Below are positions 39,381 to 51,793 of a stretch of 64,000 bases of DNA, one piece after another (position 1 is the first letter of the stretch; the number at the start of each line of letters is the position of its first letter). The notes beneath the pieces are model-generated. The model was not told the origin of the DNA and searched no databases. It saw nothing but the letters and a program-made list of their open reading frames with translations. Source of the DNA: Mercurialis annua (taxonomy: Eukaryota; Streptophyta; Magnoliopsida; Malpighiales; Euphorbiaceae). The stretch covers positions 21,837,501 to 21,901,500 of the forward strand of contig NC_065577.1 in NCBI RefSeq assembly GCF_937616625.2, given 5' to 3'. Made by a program: the position numbers and the translations under genes.

Positions 39381-39405
39381 GTCGTGACAAAGTTGGTATC
39401 AGAGC
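39381..39405 (+). promoter_or_regulatory. LTR 3' end and initiator-Met primer-binding site, copy 1
   Basis: GTCGTGACA (39,381-39,389) is a common end of plant Ty3/Gypsy LTRs, here preceded by CCCTAGCGCCGGTCGCGG. TGGTATCAGAGC (39,394-39,405) is an exact initiator-Met primer-binding site. No gag or pol follows; after about 160 bp of leader-like sequence the element reaches its right inverted repeat. Confidence 0.88.
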
Positions 39406-39661
39406 AATGGTTTAGTATTCCTAGGCCATTGTTCTTTTGTGATTACTACTGCGGATTATAGGGATTTCCAGTCATGTCTTTTAAACGTTATCATCGATTT
39501 TTCGAACGTTTTCCAAAAACGTCCTCTCCTATATATGCTATTAGGAGTCGAGTATCGATAAATTTGAAACAAAATTAAAGGTCATGTGTTTAAATGCCAA
39601 CTTTTAAAAGTCGAGATTAAAATGAAATTTCGTGTAAAGGTCATGATTTTTTATGGAACCC

Positions 39662-40310
39662 TATAACCAAACCATTTTTAGGTAATCGGAATGACGCATT
39701 AAAGAGACTTGAGAAGCGACATACTAATCTATTGTTACTTTTCACACACACTTTGCGTAGTATAACCTAACCATGCTTAGGTAATCAGAACGACGCGTTA
39801 GAGAGACTTGTGACGCGACATAAGCATGGTAATCGAAACGACACGTTAAAGAGACTTGTGACGCACTTTTCCCGCCAACTTTGCATAATATAACCTAACC
39901 ATACTTAGGTAATCGGAACAACGCATTGAAGAGCCTTGAGACGCGACATTCTAGCGTGACTTTTTAAGCACACTTTGCGTATTATAACCTAACCATACTT
40001 AGGTAATCGAAACGACGCGTTAAAGAGACTTGAAACTGGACATACTAATATAGCGTCACTTTTTACGTACACTTTGCGTAATATTACCTAACCATGCTTA
40101 GGTAATCGGAACGGCGCGTTAGAGAGACTTGTGACGCGACATAAGAATGGTAATCGAACAACGTTAAAGAGACTTGAGACGCGCCATACTAATCTAGCGT
40201 CACTTTTTACGCACACTTTGCGTAATATAACCTAACAATTCTTAGGTAATTGGAACGACGCGTTTAAGAGACTTAAGACGCGACATACTAATCTAGCATC
40301 ACTTTTCAAG
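39662..40310 (+). repeat. Satellite array, A orientation, to the duplication junction
   Basis: About six monomers including half-units near 39,828 and 40,145. The array breaks at ATCACTTTTCAAG (40,310), where copy 2 of the segmental duplication starts in B orientation. Confidence 0.95.
40307..40310. other. Tandem duplication junction with CAAG microhomology; A to B switch
   Basis: The left side is the copy-1 end, ATCACTTTTCA. The right side, CCTCTTTAACGTGTCG, equals the copy-1 start at 31,313. CAAG occurs on both parental sides (31,309-31,312 and 40,307-40,310). This join also makes the third orientation change in the window. Confidence 0.88.
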
Positions 40311-43260
40311 CCTCTTTAACGTGTCGTTCCGATTACCTAAGCATGGTTAGATTATATTACGCAAAGTGTGCGTGAAAAATTACGGTAGATTAGTATGTTA
40401 CGTCTCAAGTCTCTTAACGCGTCGTTCCGATTACCTAAGCACGGTTACGATATATTACGCAAAGAGTGCGTAAAAAGTGACACCAGATTAGTATGGCGCG
40501 TTTTAAGTCTCTTTAACGCGTTGTTTTGCTTACCATGCTTATGTCGCGTCACAAGTGTCTCTAACGCGTCGTTCCGATTATCTAAGCTTGGTTAGGTTAG
40601 ATTAACCAAAGTGTGCATGAAAAGTGACGCTAGATTAGTATATCGCGTCTCAGGTCTCTTTAACGTTCCAATTATCTAAGCATGGTTAGGTCAAAGTGTG
40701 CGTGAAAAGTGACACTAGATTGAAAAGTCTCTCTAACATGTGGTTGTGATTTCCTAAGTATGGTTAGGTATGTGTCGTTTCGATTACCATGCTTATGTCG
40801 CGTCACAAGTCTCTCTAACGCGTCGTTCCGATTACCTAAGCATGGTTAGGTTATATTAGGCTAAGTGTGCGTGAAAAATTACAATATATTAGTATGTCGC
40901 ATCATAAGTCTATTTAACGCGTCGTTCCAATTACTTAAGCGTGGTTAGATTATATTACACAGAGTGTACGTGAAAAGTGACGCTAGATTAGTATGTCGCG
41001 TCTCAAGGCTCTCTAACACGTCGTTCTGATTACCTAAGCATGGTTAGGTTATACTACGCAAAGTGTGCGTGAAAAGTGACGCTAGTTTAGTATGTCGCGT
41101 CTCAATTCTCTTTATCGCGTTGTTCCGATTACCTAAGCATGGTTAGGTTATATTACACAAAGCGTGCGTGAAAAGTAACGCTAGATTAGTATGTCGCATC
41201 TCAAGTCTCTTTAATGCGTCGTTTCGATTACCTTGCATATGTCGCATTACAAGTCTCTCTAACGCGTCGTTTCGATTACCTAAGCATGGTTACGTTATAT
41301 TACACAAATTGTGCATGAAAAGTGAAAATAGATTAGTATGTCACTTCTCAAGTCTCTTTGATGCGTCGTTCCTATTTCCTAAACATGGTTAGGTTGTATT
41401 ACGCAAAGTGTGCGTGAATAATGACAATAGATTAGTATGTCGCGTCACAAGTCTCTCTAACGCGTCGTTCCGATTACCTAAGCATGGTTAGGTTATATAA
41501 GGCTAAGTGTGCATGAAAAATTACAATATATTAGTATGTCGCGTCATAAGTCTATTTAACGCGTCGTTCCAATTACTTAAGCGTGGTTAGATTATATTAC
41601 ACAGAGTGTACGTGAAAAGTGACGCTAGATTAGTATGTCGCGTCTCAAGGCTCTCTAACACGTCGTTCTGATTACCTAAGCATGGTTAGGTTATACTACG
41701 CAAAGTGTGCGTGAAAAGTGACGCTAGTTTAGTATGTCGCGTCTCAATTCTCTTTATCGCGTTGTTCCAATTACCTAAGCATGGTTGGTTAGGTTATATT
41801 ACACAAAGCGTGCGTGAAAAGTAACGCTAGATTAGTATGTCGCATCTCAAGTCTCTTTAATGCGTCGTTTCGATTACCTTGCATATGTCGCATTACAAGT
41901 CTCTCTAACGCGTCGTTTCGATTACCTAAGCATGTTTACGTTATATTACACAAATTGTGCATGAAAAGTGAAAATAGATTAGTATGTCACTTCTCAAGTC
42001 TCTTTAACGCGTCGTTCCTATTTCCTAAACATGGTTAGGTTGTATTACGCAAAGTGTGCGTGAATAATGACAATAGATTAGTATGTCGCGTCTCAAGTCT
42101 ATTTAACGCGTCGTTCCTATTACCTAAGCATGGTATGGTTATATTACGCAAGGTGTGCGTGAAAAGTGACGCTAGATTAGTATGTCGCGTCTCAAGTCAA
42201 TTTAAGGCGTCTTTCCGATAACCTAAGCATGGTTAGGTTATATAACACAAAGTGCGAGTACAAAGTGACGCTAAATTAGTCGCGTCGTTCTGATTACCTA
42301 AGCATGGTTAGGTTATATTACGCAAAGTTTGCGTAAAAAGTGACGCTAGATTAGTATGTCACGTCACAAGTCTCTCTAACGCGTCGTTCCAATTACCTAA
42401 GCATGGTTATATTATATTACGCAAAGTGTGCATGAAAAGTGACGCTAGTTTATTATGTCGCGTCTCAAGTCTCTTTAATGCGTCGTTTGGATTACCAAAG
42501 CATGGTTAGATTATATTATGCAAAGTGTGCGTGAAAAGTGACAGTAGATTAGTATGTCGCGTCTTAAGTCTCTTTAACGCGTTGTTTCAATTACCATGCT
42601 CATGTCGCTACACAAGTCTCTTTAACACGTCGTTACGGTTACCAAAGTACAGTTAGGTTGTATTACGCAATGTGTGCGTAAAAAGTGACGCTGGATTAGT
42701 ATGACACGTCTCAAGTCTCTTTAACGCGTCGTTTCGATTACCATGCTTATGTCATGTTACAAGTCTCTTTAACACGTCATTCCGATTACCAAAGAATGGT
42801 TAGGTTTTATTACGCAAAGTGTGCGTGAAAAGTTACAATGGATTAGTATGTCGCGTATCAAGTCTTTATAACGCCTTGTTCCGATTACCTAAGCAGGATA
42901 GGTCCGATTACCAAAGCATGGTTAGGTAATATTACGCAATGTGTGCGTAATAAGTGACGCTAGATTAGTATGGCGCGTCTCAAGTCTCTTTAACGCGTCG
43001 TTTCGATTACCATGCTTATGTCACGTTACACATCTCTTTAACGCGTCGTTTCGATTACCAAAGCATGGTTAGGTTATATTACGCAAAGTGTGCGTGAAAA
43101 GTGATATTAGTATGTCGCGTCTCAAGTCTCTATAACGCTTCGTTTCGATTACCTAAGCATGGTTAGGTTATTTTACGTAGAGTGTGCGTGAAAAGTGACG
43201 CTAGATTAGTATGTCGCGCGTCTCAAGTCTCTTTAATGCGTCGTTCTGATTACCTAAGTA
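40311..43260 (-). repeat. Satellite array, B orientation, in copy 2
   Basis: Equivalent of 31,313-33,615 but longer because of the internal 642-bp duplication. It ends at the GATTACCTAAGTA switch. No gene is seen. Confidence 0.95.
40801..42088 (-). repeat. Private 642-bp duplication inside copy 2
   Basis: 40,801-41,442 is repeated as 41,443-42,088, while the corresponding copy-1 region (31,799-32,440) is single. The join lies within ATGTCGCGTC, present at both ends. The second half carries an extra GGTT near 41,786 (GCATGGTTGGTTAGG), which accounts for the 646-bp offset beyond that point. Confidence 0.88.
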
Positions 43261-46200
43261 GACTTTGCTTATAACCTAACCATGTTCAGGTAATCGAAAC
43301 GGCGAGTTAAAGAGACTTGAGATGCGACATACTAATCTAGCGTCACTTTTCACGCAAACATTGCGTAATATAACCAAACCATGCTTACAAAATCAAAACG
43401 CCGCGTTGAAGAGACTTGAGTAGCGACATACTAATCTAGCGTCATATTTCACGCACACTTTGCGTAATATAACCATGCTTAGGTAATCGGAAAGACGCAT
43501 TAATGTGACTTGAGACGCGACATACTAATCTAGCGTCACTTTTCACGCACACTTTCCGTAATATATTCTAACCATGCTTAGGTAATCGGAATACGCATTA
43601 AAGAGACTTGAGACGCGACGTACTAATCTAGCGTCACTTTTCACGCACACCTTGCGTAAAATAACCTAACCATGCCTAGGTAACCGGAACGACGCGTTAA
43701 AAAGACTTGAGACACGACAAACTAATCTATTGTCACTTTTCATGTACATTTTGCATAATATAATCTAACCATGATTAGGTAATCAGAACGACGCGTTAGA
43801 GACACTTGTGACGCGACATAAGCACAGTAATCAAAACGACGCGTTAAAGAGACTCGAAACGCGCAATACTAATCTAGCATCACTTTTTGCGCACGCTTTG
43901 TGTAATATATCCAAACCATGCTTAGGTAATCGGAACGATGTGTTAAAGAGACTTGCGACGCGACATACTAATCTAGCCGTCACTTTTCAGGCAAAGTTTG
44001 CATAATTAAACCTAACCATGATTAAGTAATCGAAACGACGCGTTAAAGAGACTTGAGACTCGACATACTAACCTAGCAACAGTTTTCACGCACACATTGT
44101 GTAATATCACCTAACTATGCTTAGGTAATCAGAACGACACGTTAAAGAGACTTGCGACGCGACATCCTAATCTATTATCACTTTTCACGCATACTTTGTA
44201 TAATATAACCTAACCATGCTTTGGTAATCGGAACGACGTGTTAGAGAGACTTGTAACGTGACATAAGCATGGTAATCGAAACGATGCGTTAAAGAGACTT
44301 GAGACGCGTTATACTAATCTAGCGTCACGTTTTACTCACACTTTGCGTAATATAACTTAACAATGCTTAGGTAATCGTAAACAAGCGTTAAAGAGACTTG
44401 TGACGCGACATATTAATCTAGCGACTCTTTTAACGCGCACTTGGCAATAACATAACCATGCTTAGGTAATCGGAACAACGCGTTAAAGAGACTTGAGATG
44501 CGAATATTAATCAAGCGTCACTTTTCACGCACACTTTGCGTAATATAACCTAACCTTTGCTAATAGGAACACGCGTTAAAGGGACTTGAGACGCGACATA
44601 CTAATCTAGCTTAACTTTTCACGCACACTTTGAGCAATATAATCTAAACATGCTTAGGTAATCGAAACGACACGTTAGAGAGACTTGTGACACGACATAC
44701 TAATCTAGCGTCACTTTTCACGCACACTTTGCGTAATACAACCTAACCATGATTAGGTAATCGAAAAGACGCTTTAAGGAGACTAAAGACACAACGTACT
44801 AACCTAGCAACAGTTTTCACGCACACATTGCGTAATATAACCTAACCATGCTTTAGGTAAACGGACAACGCGTTAAAGAGACTTGATACGCGACATACTA
44901 ATCTAGCGTTACTTTTCTCGCACACTTTGCGTAATATAACCTAACCTTTCAGTGGTATTCGGAACGACGCGATAAAGAAAATTGAGACGGGACATACTAA
45001 TCTATCGTCATTTTTCACGCACTCTTTGCGTAATATAACCTAAGCATAAGCGTAATCGAAACGACGCGTTAAATAGAATTGAGACGCGACATACAAATTT
45101 ATTGTCATTTTTCACGCACACTTTGCGTAATATAACCCAACCATGCTTAGGTAATCGCAACAACGCGTTAGAGAGAGTTGTGACGCGACATAAGCATGGT
45201 AATCGAAACAATGCGTTAAAGAGACTTCAGACGCGACATACTAATCTAGCGTCACTTTTCACGCACACTTTGCAAAAGATAAACTCACCATGCTTAGGTA
45301 ATCGGAACGACATGTTCAAGAGACTTGCGACGCGACATACTAATCTATTATCACTTTTCACGCAAACTATGTGTAATATAACCTAACCATGCTTAGGAAA
45401 TCGAAACGATGTGTTAGAGAGACTTGTAAAGTGAAACGATGCGTTAAAAAGACTTGAGACGCGCCACACTAATCTAGCGTCACTTTCTACGCACACTGCG
45501 TAATATAACTTAAGCATGCTTAGGTAATCGTAACAACGCGTTAAAGAGACTTGTGAAGCAACATACTAATCTAGCGACACTTTTAACGTGTACTTGGCGT
45601 AATATAACATAACCATGCTTTGGTAATCGGAACGACGCGTTAAAGAGACTTGAGATGCGACATAATACTATTGTCACTTTTCACGCACACTTTGTGTAAT
45701 ATAACCTAACCATTCTTAGGTAATCGGAACGACGCATTAAAGAGACTTGAGACGTGACATACTAATCAAGCGTCACTTTTCACGCACACTTTGCGTAATA
45801 TAACCAAACCATGCTTAGGTAATCGGAACGACGCGTTAGAGAGACTGGAGACGCGACATAAGCATGGTATTCAAAACGACGCGTTAAAGAGACTTGAGGC
45901 ACGCCATACTAATCTAGCGTCACGTTTTATGCAGACTTTGCGTAATATAACCTAACCATGCTTAGGTAATCAGAACAACACATTAAAGAGATTTGAGACG
46001 CGACATACTAATTTAGCGTCACTTTTCAAGCACACTTTGCGTAATATATCCTAATATGTTGCTTAGGTAATAGGAACGACGCGTTAGGGAGACTTGTGAC
46101 GCGACATACTAATCTAGCGTCATTTTTCACGCACGCTTTGCGTAATATAACGTAACCATGCTTAGGTAATCGGAACACACGTTAAAGAGACTTGTGATGC

Positions 46201-46606
46201 GACATAAGCATGGTAATCGAAACGACGCGTCAAAGAGACTTGAGACACGCCATACTAATCCAGTGTCACGTTTTACACAGACTTTGCATAGTATAACCTA
46301 ACCATGCTTAGGTAATCGGAACGACGAGTTAAAGAGACTTGAGATGCGACATACTAATCTAGCGTCACTTTTCACGCACACTTTGCGTAATATAATTAAA
46401 CCATGCTTAGGCAATCGTAGCGATGAGTTAAAGGGTCTTGAGATGGGACATACTAATCTAGCGTGACTTTTCACGCACACTACCTAATCATGCTTAGATA
46501 ATCGGAACGGCACGTTAAAGGGACTTGAGATGCGACACACTAATCTAGCGTCACTTTCCACGCACACTCTGCGTAATATAACCTAACCATACTATTGTCA
46601 CTTTTC
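43261..46606 (+). repeat. Satellite array, A orientation, in copy 2
   Basis: Equivalent of 33,616-36,863 with one additional 98-bp monomer at about 45,620-45,717. It is interrupted at ATTGTCACTTTTC by the second LTR-like insert. No gene is seen. Confidence 0.95.
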
Positions 46607-47220
46607 GACGAGGCTATGAATGAAGAAGAAAAGAAGAGAAAGGTTTTCAGAGAGTAGAAAAGAATTACCTAGGGTTTGCTCTTAAACCCCTTTATATAGT
46701 TAGGGTTTAGGAGCAAACCTTGCCTTGCTGGCAGGCTGTCCTTCGTGTGGTCCCTGAAATCGGTTATGCCTATGTGGAGAATATCCCCCGTATGGGGCGC
46801 AGTTTGTTAGGTGTGTCAGGTGGAGGGAACATTCCTCACGCACCTGTCAGAGGATCTTCTGTGGTCCCCAAATCTGGTACACGTGAGTGTGCTCGTTAGC
46901 TAGATCTCGGAGCTCGAATAAAGCTTAGAGCCCGGACTGTCTGAACTAAACTCCCATTCCTCTAGGTCCAGAGCTTGAGTGTATCTCGAAGCTCGGGTTG
47001 TCTACGCCGGGCTTTCCTGTCTTCAGTCAGGAAGCTCGGGCAGGATCTTCGATCCGACCTTGCCAAAAGCACGCGTCTCGGATGATGCTCGAATGTTCAT
47101 CGATCCGGAGACCCCCCAGGTCTCGTGGTCTATGTCGACACCAGTTGGTAAAATGCTTGACTTAGCGATGGTCGTTCTTGGCGAGGTTCCTTCGCCCCTA
47201 CTAAATATACAACGTTATCA
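46607..47220 (-). mobile_element. 614-bp LTR-like promoter insert, copy 2
   Basis: The same length and junctions as 36,864-37,477, with a handful of substitutions. The TATA box is at 46,699-46,689 on the minus strand within the same hairpin. It is a passenger of the segmental duplication, not an independent insertion. Confidence 0.6.
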
Positions 47221-47430
47221 ATAACCTAACCATGTTTATGTAATGCGAACGACACATTAAATAGCCTTTAGCCACGACATACTAATCTAGCTCAGCTTTT
47301 CACGCCCACCTTGCGTAATATAACCTAATCATGCTCATGCTTAGGTAATCGGAACGACGCGTTAAAGAGACTTGAGAAGCGACATACTAATCTAGCGTCA
47401 CTTTTCACACACTCTTTGTGTAATAACCTA
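47221..47430 (+). repeat. Satellite spacer between insertions, copy 2
   Basis: Same two-monomer spacer as 37,478-37,687, ending in the AATAACCTA target-site copy. Confidence 0.9.
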
Positions 47431-49426
47431 GGGCCAATTCCATAATAAGTCGCAATCTGTATATAAAATTTCATTTTAATCACGACCTATAAAAGTTTCC
47501 ATATAAAACCATGACCTTTCATTGTTTTTCAAATATATCATTTCAGTGTGTTTTTGTTAACTAAATTCTCTACTAAACCATTAATGAAAGACCAAATTAT
47601 AAATAGACACTAAATATTATTATCTTAGTTAGAGTATGTAGGATTAGTAAATTTAAGTTAGAAAAAATAAACCGAATTTATTAAATTTTATTATTATTAT
47701 TATATATTTTTATTAAATTTTATTTTAGTCGTTTGTTGATTTGAGTCGTGGTTGGTTTGTATTATTAATTTTTTTAAAAGAAAAAAGAAGAAGGAAAATA
47801 TATGAATTTTTACATGAAACTCATGCACTTAAATAGTGTCCACGTGAATTTGAGTGATAGTAAAGGCCCATGCCTTTTATATATTAGAAAGCCCTTTTTT
47901 GCAATATGAAGTAGAAACTTATATTTTCAGTAGTAGTATAACAATTTCTACATTTTGCCTAATATATTCTTTCGTTTTCTTTTCCTTAAAACCCAATTCC
48001 ATTGTTTTTTTTTTCTATTCTGAAACCCTAGCTGTCATTCTCTCTAGACATTCTAAAACATCACGCTCTCATCCCCTCCATTCACGTTGATCTCGGTAAG
48101 TAATCTCGTCTCTTTTTCTTTGTTTCCAATCGATATCGTAATATCGTTTCTTAACTCATGTTCTTATTATGATAACTTAAATCTGAAGTTTCTTATGACG
48201 ATTCATCATTACTCATCGTTCTCATAGATCCCTACGTGTTGGAATCGATTACGGTACGTAGAAATCTCTCCGTTCATTGTCGTTTCGATTCGCCGTGTTC
48301 ATGCATAAATTTTTGCGGTTTCCTTTAATTTCCATGCTGCCGTCCCTTGCTTTTTATGATGCATTAGTTCATGAGTTATTGGATTGCTTTAGATATTGGT
48401 TTTATGTTCGGTATCATGAGGAATTCATCACATCGGTTGGCTTTGCTATCGATGTCAGAAAGATAAAGTCAGAGAAACTTAATGAGAAGAATAAAGACAA
48501 TCAAAATTATAACAGTAAACAAAACATGTTAAGTATGTACGTAATAAAAACGTACATGAGATATAAGAATGAGGCAAGAATATCAAGTACGTCTACAACA
48601 TAAACGTTTAGTTTATGACACGTACATGGCCTCTGATATAGTATGAATGTATATACGAAGTATGTTTGGAAGTAGATCATATGGGGTCTAATCCAAAAAG
48701 AATATTTTCTACATAAAGAGATTTTCAAACGTTTTCACCCCTTTATGCAATATTACTTGTAATTATGTGTATTCACTCAGTCTTATACTGACCACGTTGT
48801 TACTCCAATTTTTACAGGTTGAGTTAGGTACGGTGTGGGGAACGAAGCTTCCGAAGTTTTTAATTCTCGGAAGTAGTACGAGTCATGAGACTAGGTTTTC
48901 ATTCTAGCAAGTCCGCAGTAGTTTAGAATAGACAGGCTCTATTTTGTAAAACACTTTAACTCTGATGTAAGGGGTCGTGCGTATTTTGATATTATTGTCA
49001 TATATGAAATATGATTTGATTTGCGAAAAATTTATATGTATTTTCAGGCTTGCTACGGGTTTTGGATCTACCACTCCCATTCCCTAGCGCCGGTCGCGGA
49101 TCAATAATTTGGGTCGTGACAAAGTTGGTATCAGAGCAATGGTTTAGTATTCCTAGGCCATTGTTCTTTTGTGATTGGAGTTTAGGGAAGAGTCAGTCAG
49201 TACCTAGGCACTACTGCGGATTATAGGGATTTCCAGTCATGTCTTTTGAACGTTATCATCGATTTTTCGAACGTTTTCCAAAAACGTCCTCTCCTATATA
49301 TGCTATTAGGAGTCGAGTATCGATAAATTTGAAACAAAATTAAAGGTCGTGTGTTTAAATGCCAACTTTTAAAAGTCAAGATTAAAATGAAATTTCGTGT
49401 AAAGGTCATGATTTTTTATGGAACCC
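47431..49426. mobile_element. Non-autonomous MULE-like element, copy 2
   Basis: A 1,996-bp counterpart of 37,688-39,661. It retains 37-38 bp after the primer-binding site (GGAGTTTAGGGAAGAGTCAG, near 49,177) that copy 1 has lost, and lacks about 16 bp after CTCTGATGTA near 48,970 that copy 1 has. Right flank is TATAGCCTA (49,427-49,435). A 78-codon plus-strand frame from 47,854 is low-complexity and not convincing. Confidence 0.75.
49126..49137 (+). promoter_or_regulatory. Initiator-Met primer-binding site, copy 2
   Basis: TGGTATCAGAGC follows the LTR end GTCGTGACA, as in copy 1. The leader beyond it is longer and closer to the ancestral state. Confidence 0.88.
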
Positions 49427-51793
49427 TATAGCCTAACCATTTTTAGGTAATCGGAACGACGCATTAAAGAGACTTGAGAAGCGACATACTAATCTATTGT
49501 TACTTTTCACACACACTTTGCGTAGTATAACCTAACCATGCTTAGGTAATCAGAACGACGCGTTAGAGAGACTTGTGACGCGACATAAGCATGGTAATCG
49601 AAACGACACGTTAAAGAGACTTGTGACGCACTTTTCCCGCCAACTTTGCATAATATAACCTAACCATACTTAGGTAATCGGAACAACGCATTGAAGAGCC
49701 TTGAGACGCGACATTCTAGCGTGACTTTTTAAGCACACTTTGCGTATTATAACCTAACCATACTTAGGTAATCGAAACGACGCGTTAAAGAGACTTGAAA
49801 CTGGACATACTAATATAGCGTCACTTTTTACGTACACTTTGCGTAATATTACCTAACCATGCTTAGGTAATCGGAACGGCGCGTTAGAGAGACTTGTGAC
49901 GCGACATAAGCATGGTAATCGAACAACGTTAAAGAGACTTGAGACGCGCCATACTAATCTAGCGTCACTTTTTACGCACACTTTGCGTAATATAACCTAA
50001 CAATTCTTAGGTAATTGGAACGACGCGTTTAAGAGACTTAAGACGCGACATACTAATCTAGCATCACTTTTCACGCAAACTTTGCGTAATATAACCTAAG
50101 CATGCTTAAGTAATCGAAACAACGCGTTCAAGAGAATTGAGACGCGACATACTAATCTAGCATCACGTTTTACGCACACTTTGCGTAAAATAACCTAACC
50201 ATGCTTAGGTAATCGGAACGACGCGTTAAATAGACTTCATACGTGACATACTAATCTATTGTCACTTTTCACGCACACTTTTTGTAATATTCCCGAAACA
50301 TGCTTAGGTAATCGAAAAGACGCGTTAAAGAGACTTGAGACGCGACACACTAATCTATTGTTACTTTTCACGCACATTCTGCGTACTATAACTTAACACC
50401 GCTTATGTAATTGGAACGACGCATTAGAGAGACTTGTGACGCGACATAAGCATGGTAATCAAAACAACGCAACGCGACATACTAATCTAGCGTCACTTTT
50501 TACGCAAACTTTGCATAATATAACGTAACACCGCTTAGGTAATCGGAACGACGCATTAAAGAGCCTTGAGACGCAAGTATCTAGCGTCACTTTTCACGCA
50601 CACCTTGCATAATATAAGACTTGAGACGCGACATACCAATCCATCGTCATTTTTCACGCACACTTTGCGTAATATAACATAACCATGCTTAGGTAATTGG
50701 AACAACGCGTTAAAAAGACTTGTGACTCGACATAAACATGGTAATCGAAACGACGCATTAAAGAGACTTGAGACACGCAATTTTAATCCAGCGTTACTAT
50801 TTTTACACACATTTTGCATAATATTACATAATCATTCTTAGGAAATCGGAACGACGCGTTAGAGATACTTAAGACGCGACATAATAATCTAGTGTCATTA
50901 TTTATGCACACTTTGTGTAATACAACCTAACCATGCTTAGGAAATCGGAACGACGCATTAGAGGGACTTGTGACGCGACATACTAATCTAACATCACTTT
51001 TCACGCACACTTTGCGTAACATAACCTAACCATGCTTAGGTAATCAGAACGACGCTTTAAAGGGAATTATGACGCGAGATAAGCATGGTAATCGAAACGA
51101 CGCGTTAAAGAGACTTGAGACGGAACATATTATTCTAGCGTCACTTTTTACGCACACTTTGCGTAATATAACCTAACCATGCTTAGGTAATCGGAACGAC
51201 GCATTAAAAAGACTTGAGATGCGACATACTAATCTAGCGTCACTTGTTAAACACACTTTGCATAATATAACCTAATCATGCTTAGGTAATCATAACGACG
51301 TATTAAAGAGACTTGAGACGCGACATACTAATCTAGCGTCACTTTTCACGCCAACTTTGCATAATGTAACCAAACCATGCTTAGGTAATCGGAACGACGC
51401 ATTAAAGAGCTTTGAGACGCGACATACTAGCGTGACTTTTTACGCTCACTTCACGTAATATAACGTAACTAATCGGAACGACACGTTAAAGAGACTTGAA
51501 ACTGGACATACTAATCTAGCGTAACGTTTCACGCACACTTTGCGTAATATAACCTAACCATGCTTAGGCAATCGAAACGACGCGTTAAAGAGACTTGAGA
51601 CGCGACATACTAATCAATTGATCCTTTTCACGCCCACTTTGCGTATTATAACCTAACCATTCTTAGGTAATCGCAACGACGCGTTAGACAGAATTTTGAT
51701 GCGAAATAAACATGGTAATCAAAACGACACGTTACAGAGACTTGAGACGCGACATACTAGTCTAGCGTCACCTTTCACGCAGACTTTGCGTAT
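49427..51793 (+). repeat. Satellite array, A orientation
   Basis: Monomers continue through the end of the segmental duplication (50,073) to the viral fragment. Half-units are near 49,588, 49,908, 50,448, 50,728, 51,083 and 51,707. No gene is seen. Confidence 0.95.

Larger units (their letters stand above)
37688..39661. mobile_element. Non-autonomous MULE-like element, copy 1, carrying an LTR fragment
   Basis: A 1,974-bp element with imperfect terminal inverted repeats of about 100 bp: 37,688-37,787 (GGGCCAATTCCATAA...) against 39,566-39,661 (...TTATGGAACCC). Both share an inner stretch including AAATTTCATTTTAATC and the CATGACCTTT block. The flanks AATAACCTA and TATAACCAA fit a 9-bp target-site duplication; using copy 2 for the decayed bases, 8 of 9 match. 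Long inverted repeats plus a 9-bp duplication suggest Mutator-like, with hAT an alternative. No transposase frame is present. The interior holds a promoter-like stretch and a Ty3/Gypsy-type LTR end with primer-binding site. The 108-codon plus-strand frame at 38,535 resembles nothing I know. Confidence 0.75.
31313..40308. repeat. Tandem segmental duplication, copy 1 (about 9.0 kb)
   Basis: This unit contains B satellite, the 33,615 orientation switch, A satellite, the LTR-like insert, the MULE-like element and more A satellite. It recurs immediately downstream as 40,311-50,073 with few differences: 31,397 corresponds to 40,395, 37,688 to 47,431 and 39,394 to 49,126. The MITE at 30,699 lies outside the unit. 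Relative to copy 2, this copy lacks 37-38 bp just after the primer-binding site near 39,447. Confidence 0.93.
40311..50073. repeat. Tandem segmental duplication, copy 2 (about 9.8 kb)
   Basis: Repeats 31,313-40,308 in full. The positional offset grows stepwise from 8,998 to about 9,645 (the 642-bp internal duplication plus small indels), then about 9,743 (one extra monomer near 45,620-45,717), then 9,765. After 50,073 the A array continues (CACGCAAACTTTGCG), showing the original sequence next to the duplicated end. Confidence 0.93.
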
